This document shows positions 28,292 through 36,592 of a stretch of DNA of 64,000 nucleotides, piece by piece. Numbering within the stretch: the first letter of the stretch is position 1; each line of letters begins with the position of its first letter. The notes under the pieces were generated by a model that was given only the letters and a program-made list of their open reading frames with translations, made no database searches and was not told the origin of the DNA. The position numbers and the translations under genes are program-made. The stretch is from Marilutibacter penaei (lineage in GTDB: Bacteria; Pseudomonadota; Gammaproteobacteria; Xanthomonadales; Xanthomonadaceae): contig NZ_JACHTE010000006.1 in NCBI RefSeq assembly GCF_014145395.1, positions 124,001-188,000 of the forward strand, in the 5' to 3' direction.

Positions 28292-30058
28292 TCAGCCCGG
28301 CGCCGCCGCCATGCCAGCCGCGCCGCCGGGATGCAGTTCGACCCGGTCGCGTCCTTCACGCTTGCCGCGATACATGGCGGCGTCGGCATCGGAGAAAAGG
28401 CGCTCGAACTTGGGTCCGGAGCGCGACACCGAGGTGCAGCCGAAACTAGCGGTCACCACGTCCCGATAGCCGATCGCGCTGCCGTCGATCGCTGCAAGAC
28501 CCTGCTGCAGCCGCTCGGCGATCCGGCGCGCCGCATGGACGTCTCCTCCGCACGAAAGCAGGCCAAACTCTTCACCGCCCAGCCGCCCGCACACGTCGCC
28601 ATCCCCGCACACGCGCCGGCAGACTTTCGCCACCTCGACCAGCAGCCAATCGCCGGTTGCATGTCCGTGGTGATCGTTCACGTCCTTGAAATGATCGAGG
28701 TCGAACAGTACCAGCGCCGCATCCCGCCCTGAGCTCGTGCACTCGCGCAGCAGCGCTTCGGCGCGCTCCCTGAAATGGCGGCGATTGCTGATCCGGGTCA
28801 GGTCGTCGGTCTGCGCCTGAGAACGCAGCCTGCCCTGCAGCCGTTTGATCTTGTAGATCCACAAGACGATGGCCGCCAGCACCACGGTCAGGAGCGCCAA
28901 GGCGAGGCGAGTGTTCTGCTCCGACTTTCGAGCCACTTCCTGTTCCAGTGTGAGCACCTCGTTCTGCTTGCTCAGCAGCTCGATCGCCTGGTCCTTCTGG
29001 CGAACTTCGTTGCGGCTCTGCTGGAACGCCAGCTCCCGGACCATTACGTCGTCGAGGTAGGCCTTGTCTGCTTCCGCATAGCGGCGATGGTAATCGAGCG
29101 CAGCCGCGGTATCCCCGCTCTGGGACGCGGCTTCGTACAGTACCCACCAGGCCTGGACGCGTGGAAGCGATGCGCTGCTCGCGGCATCGACGTCGATGGC
29201 GGCGCGCGCGTGTCCGCGCGCCGCCTCAAGCTCGCCCGCTTGGAGCCGGGACGCGGCAAGCATCGAGTGGAACTCGCTGATCAGGCGCGGGTACCCGGCT
29301 GAACGAGCTCGCTCGAGCTCGGATTCAAGCAGCGCTTCCGCCGCGGCAGGCCTTCCATCGCTTACCAGCTGGCGCGCCGCGTCGAGGTGCAGGAAGCCCG
29401 CGAACACCTGTTCGCCGATCTCCTGGCACAGGTGAAGGGCCGCATCGAACTCCTCGCGCTCACGCGACCAGCGGCCGAGCGCTTGCAGCGCGGATAGGCG
29501 CTGCTGCATCCCGATGCAGCGCGTCCGGTCATCGATGTCGAGCGCAAGCAATCGATCAGCGTACTGGAGGCCCAGTTCGGGCTTCTCCAACTGGTTGTAC
29601 AGCAGCGTCGCAACGGCCAATACGTTGCTTTGCTCTTCGACACCCAGTGTCTCGGTCTCGAGGATCGACAAGGCTGCGCCGAGATGCTCAAGGCCTGATG
29701 CGAAGCCGCGGGTCGCGGCAGAGGTGTTGGCGATCAGGAGCGAGGCGCGAAGCCTGATCCGCGGGTCCACCGCGCTGGAATGCAAGCCCTCCGCAATCCT
29801 GATCGATTCGTCGACGCGACCGCTGAATCCTTCACGGTAGGCCCGGAGCAGCTCGATGTGCTGCCGGTCCTTGAGCGAAGCACCCGCCATCGATTGCTCG
29901 AGCTGTTCCAGTGCGATGACGAACGCCTGTGGATCCGAGCTGCGCACAGCATCGATCTCGGCAATCCGTCCGGCCAGGTCCTGTTGGCCAAACAGCGGAA
30001 ACGGGCTGGCGGCCACGGCGAGCAACACGGCGAGTTGTAGCGAGGGGCGGATCAGCAT
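28292..30058 (-). CDS. Membrane diguanylate cyclase with periplasmic TPR-like sensor
   Basis: 588 residues. A signal peptide or anchor (residues 1-24) is followed by about 340 residues of helical, TPR-like repeats in the periplasm, then a coiled coil (about 350-380), one membrane helix (L-A-L-A-L-L-T-V-V-L-A-A-I-V-L-W-I-Y) and a GGDEF domain. The active site is G-G-E-E-F, competent for cyclic-di-GMP synthesis. The inhibitory RxxD site expected just before it reads G-D-G-D, so product inhibition is probably lost. Start 30058 is the first Met before the hydrophobic signal. It is the last gene on the strand carrying the borosin pair and is separated from it by a strong hairpin. It converges with the kinase gene, with only 2 bp between the stops. 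Confidence 0.9.
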   Translation of the reverse strand: MLIRPSLQLAVLLAVAASPFPLFGQQDLAGRIAEIDAVRSSDPQAFVIALEQLEQSMAGASLKDRQHIELLRAYREGFSGRVDESIRIAEGLHSSAVDPRIRLRASLLIANTSAATRGFASGLEHLGAALSILETETLGVEEQSNVLAVATLLYNQLEKPELGLQYADRLLALDIDDRTRCIGMQQRLSALQALGRWSREREEFDAALHLCQEIGEQVFAGFLHLDAARQLVSDGRPAAAEALLESELERARSAGYPRLISEFHSMLAASRLQAGELEAARGHARAAIDVDAASSASLPRVQAWWVLYEAASQSGDTAAALDYHRRYAEADKAYLDDVMVRELAFQQSRNEVRQKDQAIELLSKQNEVLTLEQEVARKSEQNTRLALALLTVVLAAIVLWIYKIKRLQGRLRSQAQTDDLTRISNRRHFRERAEALLRECTSSGRDAALVLFDLDHFKDVNDHHGHATGDWLLVEVAKVCRRVCGDGDVCGRLGGEEFGLLSCGGDVHAARRIAERLQQGLAAIDGSAIGYRDVVTASFGCTSVSRSGPKFERLFSDADAAMYRGKREGRDRVELHPGGAAGMAAAPG

Positions 30059-30100
30059 CACGCGTGTTCTTGAATCCAGGCATGCTGGTCGGGCTTTGTG

Positions 30101-30127
30101 CCACCACCGGAATGCATCCGGTGGTGG
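30101..30127 (-). terminator. Perfect 11-bp hairpin between the borosin precursor and the cyclase gene
   Basis: CCACCACCGGA (30101-30111) and TCCGGTGGTGG (30117-30127) pair perfectly around a 5-base loop. It lies 38 bp past the precursor stop and 43 bp before the cyclase start. With no T tail it is more likely an attenuator or RNA-stabilising hairpin, which would favour high precursor expression over the cyclase. Confidence 0.45.
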
Positions 30128-30164
30128 CGGGGGCGGGGCCCATACAACCGGTCGAACGTGGCGA

Positions 30165-30443
30165 TCAGGCCGCGATCGATGCCTTCTCCTCGTCCGGTGC
30201 CTCGTCGGGCTCGGCGGGCTCGTCTTCGCGGGCAGGTGCGTCTTCTTCGGGTGAGAACAGGCCGCAGAAGACGATGGGAGGCGCAGCCGACAGGCGCGCG
30301 ATCGCATTGGCTTCTCCGGTTGCGACGGCCTTGGCCGTCTCCGGGTCCAGTCCTGCAGCGCATGCCGCCGCCTCGACATCCACGCTGGATGCCAGTGCGG
30401 GGTTACGGCCCAGGGACTCCAGGAATTCCACGATGTTCGACAT
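30165..30443 (-). CDS. Split-borosin RiPP precursor peptide
   Basis: 92 residues, with AAGGAG seven bases before the ATG at 30443 and 33 bp after the methyltransferase stop. Residues 1-51 form a helical leader: I-V-E-F-L-E-S-L-G at the front, then A-A-G-L-D-P-E-T-A-K-A-V-A-T-G-E and A-I-A-R-L. This is the shape of the borosin-binding domain of SonA-like split precursors (short helices with 'GL-D/S-x-E-x-x-A-x-x-x-G-D/E'). Residues 53-66 (A-A-P-P-I-V-F-C-G-L-F-S-P-E) are a hydrophobic candidate core, suited to backbone N-methylation. Residues 67-92 are very acidic (E-D-E-P-A-E-P-D-E), possibly a follower that keeps it soluble. Methylated positions and the mature product are unknown. I base this on gene pairing and leader shape; the peptide has no other family I recognise. 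Confidence 0.75.
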   Translation of the reverse strand: MSNIVEFLESLGRNPALASSVDVEAAACAAGLDPETAKAVATGEANAIARLSAAPPIVFCGLFSPEEDAPAREDEPAEPDEAPDEEKASIAA

Positions 30444-30476
30444 CAGACAGCTCCTTGTTCTCTCCAGTGGTGGGTG

Positions 30477-31298
30477 TCACACGGCGGCCGGGATGGCCTC
30501 CGAGCGTGCGAGGGCGTCGATGCGTGCCTGCATCGAAAGATCAGGTTGCAACGCAATGGCAGGCGGCAGCACAAGCGTACTGTGCGGATTCAACACCGCT
30601 GCCTCCAGCCGGTCCAGGCGGAGGCGCTCGATGCGGGGTGATCCGACCGGCAGGGTCGCGGCTTCGTAGACGATGATTTCGTGGTCTGCCGGATAGTCCT
30701 CGCGCAAGCGCTCGACCAGAAGTGCGCGCTGGGCCGGACCCGTCGAGAACCGCAGGCATTGGCGGTCACCCACCCAGCCCGCCTGCCACACGACGAGGTG
30801 CGCGGACGGATCGAGGCGACGGCGGTAAAGCAAGAGTTGACTGGCTTCGTGGTGCTGGCAGCCGAAGCGACCTGGATCGATGCCGAGGTCCGCGTAGAGG
30901 CAAGCCTCGGCGGACACGCCCGGTTCCATGTACGCGATGAAGCCTTCGGCTCGTGCCTGGGCGATCGCCTCGTGCGGCGCGCGCGCGAAAACGCCCGGGT
31001 GGCCATAAAAGGCACCGCAAACGAACCGGCCAGCGCGGACCGGCTCAAGCATGGCCTCGACCATCTGCCGGTAGGTCTCCCGTCGCGGCTTGCCTTCGGC
31101 GTAGTACACCTGCAGGCTGCGAACATCGTCGTTCATGCCTTGCAGCCACTGTTCGACGAGGGGGTCGGAGACGGCGGCGAAAACGACGTTTGCCTGTTCG
31201 ACATGGCTGCGTGCACGGGGCCCGATATGGGCGCCGAGCATCATCCCCAGTCCGACACAGGCCAGCCTTCCGCCCGATCCATCCGCTGACGCGGCCAT
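30477..31298 (-). CDS. Borosin-type peptide alpha-N-methyltransferase (split, SonM-like)
   Basis: 273 residues from the ATG at 31298 with GAGGGA close upstream. It belongs to the tetrapyrrole-methylase fold: V-G-L-G-M-M-L-G-A at residues 15-23 binds SAM. It carries the borosin signatures F-Y-G-H-P-G-V-F (97-104), M-E-P-G-V-S-A-E and A-D-L-G-I-D-P-G-R-F-G-C-Q. Catalytic residues known from fungal OphMA fall at the same numbers here: Tyr66, Arg72, Tyr76 and Tyr98. Such enzymes methylate backbone amides of a peptide. In fungi the substrate is fused to the enzyme C-terminus; here the protein ends soon after the catalytic domain and the substrate is the separate gene downstream. A role in cobalamin or siroheme synthesis is unlikely given these motifs and neighbours. 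Confidence 0.88.
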   Translation of the reverse strand: MAASADGSGGRLACVGLGMMLGAHIGPRARSHVEQANVVFAAVSDPLVEQWLQGMNDDVRSLQVYYAEGKPRRETYRQMVEAMLEPVRAGRFVCGAFYGHPGVFARAPHEAIAQARAEGFIAYMEPGVSAEACLYADLGIDPGRFGCQHHEASQLLLYRRRLDPSAHLVVWQAGWVGDRQCLRFSTGPAQRALLVERLREDYPADHEIIVYEAATLPVGSPRIERLRLDRLEAAVLNPHSTLVLPPAIALQPDLSMQARIDALARSEAIPAAV

Positions 31299-31327
31299 GC
31301 TCCCTCGCTCCCCGACGGCAGACCACG

Positions 31328-31356
31328 ACGATACCCTGTCACCCCGCAGATGGAAA
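31328..31356 (-). promoter_or_regulatory. Possible promoter of the borosin pair
   Basis: On the minus strand TTTCCA (31356-31351) and TATCGT (31333-31328) are 17 bp apart in the 67-bp gap between the GNAT stop and the methyltransferase start. Each box matches the consensus at four of six positions, so this is a weak candidate; read-through from crbR is the alternative. Confidence 0.25.
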
Positions 31357-31365
31357 TGCCGGCAG

Positions 31366-31914
31366 TCAAGGACGTGCGGCCCACTTCCAGCGCGACAGCT
31401 CCCAACGGCATGCGTCGGGCGCACGTGCTTTCCCCGTGACGCGGGCCAAGCCGAGCGGCGCGAACAGGCGGTCGATGATCCGGGCATGGTCGTCGTCTGG
31501 CCGTTCGCCGAAGACCAGGTCGATCCCGGGCGTCTCGAAGGCATGCTGGATCACTCGCCCGTATGCCTCGCGGGAGACGCGCCGGTTCCACCACTCCGGC
31601 AGCAGAAGCCCGCCCAGCTCCACGTCCGCGCCCGTACGCAAGAGACCGACGATGCCGATGCGATCGCCACTGTCGCGCGCACGGACCGACCAGTGCCTGT
31701 GGCCTGGCCGGTCCGTGCCGTTGAAGCGGGCGACGCGGCCGAACGCGCGCCGGGCACTGCCTTCGTCCAAGGGGGGCGCGATCCGGGCCATGACCTCCGC
31801 GCTGGTGTACAGCGTGAGATAGAGCGCTTCGTCGTCGGGATCGTCCGGACGAAGGAGTTCCAGGCGAAGTCGCCCCGTCTCGAGCGTTTCGCCGGGAGCC
31901 GCGCCCGGCGTCAG
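31366..31914 (-). CDS. GNAT-family N-acetyltransferase (RimJ/RimL-like), probable CTG start
   Basis: 182 residues. Homology-like sequence begins E-T-L-E-T-G-R-L-R-L-E-L-L-R-P, the usual opening of RimJ/RimL acetyltransferases. It continues through a G-I-V-G-L-L strand and L-G-G-L-L-L-P-E-W-W-N-R-R-V-S-R-E-A-Y-G (acetyl-CoA loop region) to G-L-A-R-V at the end. No ATG, GTG or TTG lies between the frame's passage through crbR and this conserved opening. The best start is CTG at 31914, whose CTGA overlaps the crbR stop and has GGAGGAG five bases upstream. The acetyl-CoA link to the neighbouring acs is suggestive, but the substrate is unknown. An ACG/CTG start or a sequencing problem cannot be excluded. 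Confidence 0.72.
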   Translation of the reverse strand: MTPGAAPGETLETGRLRLELLRPDDPDDEALYLTLYTSAEVMARIAPPLDEGSARRAFGRVARFNGTDRPGHRHWSVRARDSGDRIGIVGLLRTGADVELGGLLLPEWWNRRVSREAYGRVIQHAFETPGIDLVFGERPDDDHARIIDRLFAPLGLARVTGKARAPDACRWELSRWKWAARP

Positions 31915-32579
31915 TCCAGCTCCTCCGGCGGCGGCGTGATCGCGCCCGGGTCGACCGCGAGGCGGCCGGCGATCAGCACGGCCTGGGTGCGGTTGTTGGC
32001 GCCGAGCTTGCGCAGGATCGCGGTGACATGCGCCTTGATCGTCGCTTCGGACACGCCGAGGTCGTAGGCGATCTGCTTGTTCAGTAGTCCCGCGCCCAGC
32101 ATCTGCAGCACGCGGAACTGCTGGGGGGTCAGGTCGCGCAGGCGCTGGGCGGCATCGTGCTCGGCCTCGTCGGCGGGGGCGGCGGACAGCGCGGCCTCGG
32201 GCGCCCAGCGGTCGCCGTCGAGCACGGCGGTGATCGCCTCGCCCAGGGTGCCGGCATCGGCGGACTTGGGAATGAAGCCGACCGCGCCGTGGTCGAGCGC
32301 GCGGCGCATGACCGCGGGCTCTTCCCGCGCGGAGACCACGACGATCGGCAGTTGCGGGTGCAACGCGCGCAGGTGGACGAGGGCGCTGAAGCCCTGGGCG
32401 CCGGGCATGTTGAGGTCGAGCAGGAGCAGGTCGGCGTCGGGCTCGTCCTCGACCAGGGCGTAGAGCGAGTCGACGCCGTCGGCCTCGCGCAGGCGGGCGT
32501 CGGGCAGCACGCGCGCGACGGCGCCGCGGAGGGCTTCGCGGAACAGCGGATGATCGTCGGCGACGATGACGGTGGGCAT
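31911..32579 (-). CDS. crbR: CrbR-like response regulator (REC plus LuxR-type HTH)
   Basis: 222 residues from the ATG at 32579 (M-P-T-V-I-V-A-D-D-H). The N-terminal receiver has the acidic pair D-D-H, the phospho-Asp in L-L-D-L-N-M-P-G, and K in I-P-K-S-A-D. The C-terminal LuxR HTH (about 145-205) has L-T-P-Q-Q-F-R-V-L and L-L-N-K-Q-I-A-Y-D-L-G-V-S-E-A-T-I-K-A-H. This matches CrbR/ErdR/AgmR regulators that activate acs in the acetate switch. It lies 127 bp downstream of acs on the same strand. The likely partner kinase is at 24819. Confidence 0.9.
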   Translation of the reverse strand: MPTVIVADDHPLFREALRGAVARVLPDARLREADGVDSLYALVEDEPDADLLLLDLNMPGAQGFSALVHLRALHPQLPIVVVSAREEPAVMRRALDHGAVGFIPKSADAGTLGEAITAVLDGDRWAPEAALSAAPADEAEHDAAQRLRDLTPQQFRVLQMLGAGLLNKQIAYDLGVSEATIKAHVTAILRKLGANNRTQAVLIAGRLAVDPGAITPPPEELD

Positions 32580-32619
32580 GGGGGGGCTGGGCATCGGGGG
32601 CCTTGGAAGCGACAACATA

Positions 32620-32700
32620 CCCCGCGATCGCGGGGTCCGTGGGGGTGGGGGCGGCGGTGCCGGCATTCAACGGCACCGCCGGGTGGCCCCGTCGGGGCCA
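32620..32700. terminator. Three hairpins between acs and crbR
   Basis: Successive stems: CCCCGCGATCGCGGGG (32620-32635, perfect palindrome), GGCGGTGCCG with CGGCACCGCC (32653-32662 and 32671-32680), and TGGCCCC with GGGGCCA (32684-32690 and 32694-32700). None has a clear T run. Together they probably separate acs from crbR transcription or stabilise the acs RNA end. Confidence 0.5.
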
Positions 32701-32706
32701 ATACGG

Positions 32707-34659
<1,953 letters not shown>

Positions 34660-34759
34660 GCGGCGCTCCATTGGCGTGAATTCGTGTTGCAGTGCGGCGT
34701 AAATGTCCCGCCGGACATGCAGTTTGACGCATCGTTCCGCGTCGCCGGTATGGATTCCG

Positions 34760-34775
34760 TTAGACCTTGGTCGAA
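34760..34775. promoter_or_regulatory. Candidate CrbR operator in the acs-dcaP divergent region
   Basis: TTAGACCTTGGTCGAA is an inverted repeat (TTnGAC, 4 bp, GTCnAA) 101 bp upstream of acs and 122 bp upstream of the porin gene. LuxR-type regulators bind such short dyads. The assignment to CrbR rests on position only. Confidence 0.4.
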
Positions 34776-34896
34776 AAATCACCGCCGTGGCGGCAGTGCA
34801 CCGCTGTTTACGACCAATGGCGAATGGTTCCGCCTGAATCGGCGCGCGCAGGCTGCCTCCACCGTGCACAGACACGGGCATTCCTGGGAGGGAATC

Positions 34897-36300
34897 ATGT
34901 CGATACGCAACGCATCGTGCAGTCGTGCCGGTGGTTCGCCGGCATTGGTCCGCCGGCGACCGCTGGCCGCGGCCATCGTCCTGGGTCTGTTGCTACCGCT
35001 GGGCGCACAGGCGCAGACCGCGAAAGAGATCGAACTGGAGGCGCGCGTCGCCGAACTCGAACGCATGGTCCAGCAGCTGGTGGAACAGCAGGCCGCGCCG
35101 ACCGCCACGCCCGCACCGGTGGCGCCCGTGGGCGTCGCGCCCGCGGCGACCAGCCCGGCGCAGGCGGAAGCCACGCCGGCGATCCAGACGCAGCCCATCC
35201 TGACCGGCAGCCCGGAGGGCGCACGCTTCTCCTACGGCGGTTTCATCAAGCTGGACGCGATGACCACCGACACCAGCGACGGCGAGATCGTCGACGGTTC
35301 GGCCGGCCGCCTGTTCTACGTGCCGAGCACGATCCCGGTCACCGCCAACGGCGCGGAGCCCGACAGCGACCCGTACACCGACTTCACCGCGCAGTTCTCG
35401 CGCTTCTGGTTCGCGGCCGACTACACCAGCGACGAGGGCGACAAGTTCCGCGGCTACATCGAGGCCGACCTGTTCGGTGGCGGCAGCAACAACATCGGCA
35501 ACGAGACCTCGACCAACACGCACGGCATCACCATCCGCCATGCCTTCGTGACCTGGAACAACTGGCTGGCCGGCCAGACCTGGACCAACTTCCAGGACAC
35601 CGCGTCGCTGCCCGACACGGTGGACTTCCTCGGCGTCACCGACGGCACGATCTTCGTCCGCCAGGCCCAGATCCGCTACACCAACGGCCCGTGGTCGTTC
35701 TCGGCCGAGAACCCGCAGACCCTGCTCAACGCCTACCAGGGCACCGCGCGCGGCAACACCGGCGACGGCGTCGTCCCGGACGTGACCGGTCGCTGGACCA
35801 CCAAGGGCGACTGGGGCCATCTGAGCGTCGCCGGCATGCTGCGCCAGTTCAAGAACGACGACGAGACCGCGGGCGGCGGTGCCGTCAGCGTCGCCGGCAA
35901 GTTCAACCTCGGCGCCAGCGACGACATCCGCTACATGGTCAACGCCGGCCAGGGCATCGGCCGCTACATGGCGTTCGGCATGGGAGCCGACGTGGTGGCC
36001 GACGCCGATGGCGACATCGAGCCGATCACCGCCTATGGCCTGTTCGCCGGCTGGCGGCACGTGTTCAGCCCGAGCCTGCGCGGCAACCTGATCTACTCGG
36101 CCGCCCACTACGACAACGACCCCAGCCTGACCGGCTATGGCGTCACCGAACGCTCGCAGTCGATCCGCGCCAACCTGATCTACACGCCGTTCCCGAAGCT
36201 GGATATCGGCGCCGAGCTCAGTTACGGCGAACGCATGCTCGAGGACGACCGCGAGGGCGACCTCAAGCGCATCCACACCACCGTCAAGTACAGCTTCTGA
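34897..36300 (+). CDS. DcaP-like trimeric outer-membrane porin
   Basis: 467 residues; GGGAGG precedes the ATG at 34897. The signal peptide ends near L-G-A-Q-A-Q. A short coiled coil follows ([18 protein letters not shown]), then an Ala/Pro linker to about 105. The barrel begins [11 protein letters not shown], with alternating aromatic strands to the terminal K-Y-S-F. This is the DcaP plan (N-terminal coiled coil plus 16-strand-type barrel) of porins that take up carboxylates. Placed before the DUF4212-symporter pair, it is probably the outer-membrane entry route for acetate or a similar acid. Confidence 0.9.
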   Translation: MSIRNASCSRAGGSPALVRRRPLAAAIVLGLLLPLGAQAQTAKEIELEARVAELERMVQQLVEQQAAPTATPAPVAPVGVAPAATSPAQAEATPAIQTQPILTGSPEGARFSYGGFIKLDAMTTDTSDGEIVDGSAGRLFYVPSTIPVTANGAEPDSDPYTDFTAQFSRFWFAADYTSDEGDKFRGYIEADLFGGGSNNIGNETSTNTHGITIRHAFVTWNNWLAGQTWTNFQDTASLPDTVDFLGVTDGTIFVRQAQIRYTNGPWSFSAENPQTLLNAYQGTARGNTGDGVVPDVTGRWTTKGDWGHLSVAGMLRQFKNDDETAGGGAVSVAGKFNLGASDDIRYMVNAGQGIGRYMAFGMGADVVADADGDIEPITAYGLFAGWRHVFSPSLRGNLIYSAAHYDNDPSLTGYGVTERSQSIRANLIYTPFPKLDIGAELSYGERMLEDDREGDLKRIHTTVKYSF

Positions 36301-36319
36301 GCAACGGGGAGGCAGCACC

Positions 36320-36583
36320 ATGTCTGGCAAGCACATCAACGCCAAGGAGTACTGGCGGAAGAACCTGCGGCTGATGGCGATCCTGCTCGCCATCTGGGCG
36401 CTGGTGTCGTTCGGCGCCGGGATCCTGTTCGCGGACGCCCTGAACAACATCCGCTTCATGGGCTTCAAGCTGGGCTTCTATTTCGCCCAGCAGGGCTCGA
36501 TCTACGTATTCGTGCTGATCACGTTCTATTACGCGTGGCGCATGAACCGACTCGAGCGCGAGCTCGACCTGCACGAAGACTGA
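36320..36583 (+). CDS. DUF4212 small subunit of sodium:solute symporter
   Basis: 87 residues with two membrane helices. Family hallmarks are Y-W-R-K-N-L-R-L at the N-terminus, G-F-x-L-G-F-Y-F-A-Q-Q-G-S-I-Y-V-F at the centre and Y-A-W-R-M-N-R-L at the C-terminus. This is the VC_2704-type small subunit, distinct from the DUF485 (YjcH) partner of E. coli ActP. It is 9 bp before the large subunit and expected to form the transporter with it. Confidence 0.92.
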   Translation: MSGKHINAKEYWRKNLRLMAILLAIWALVSFGAGILFADALNNIRFMGFKLGFYFAQQGSIYVFVLITFYYAWRMNRLERELDLHED

Positions 36584-36592
36584 GGGGCGACC

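Noticed and set aside
30165-30443. Nif11-type leader peptide
   Set aside because: It begins similarly (V-E-F-L-E-S-L), but lacks the later Nif11 pattern and has no G-G or A-G cleavage site before the core. The borosin partner explains it better.
30477-31298. Cobalamin or siroheme biosynthesis methylase
   Set aside because: The fold is shared, but the borosin-specific motifs, catalytic residues and adjacent precursor point to peptide backbone methylation, and no tetrapyrrole genes are near.
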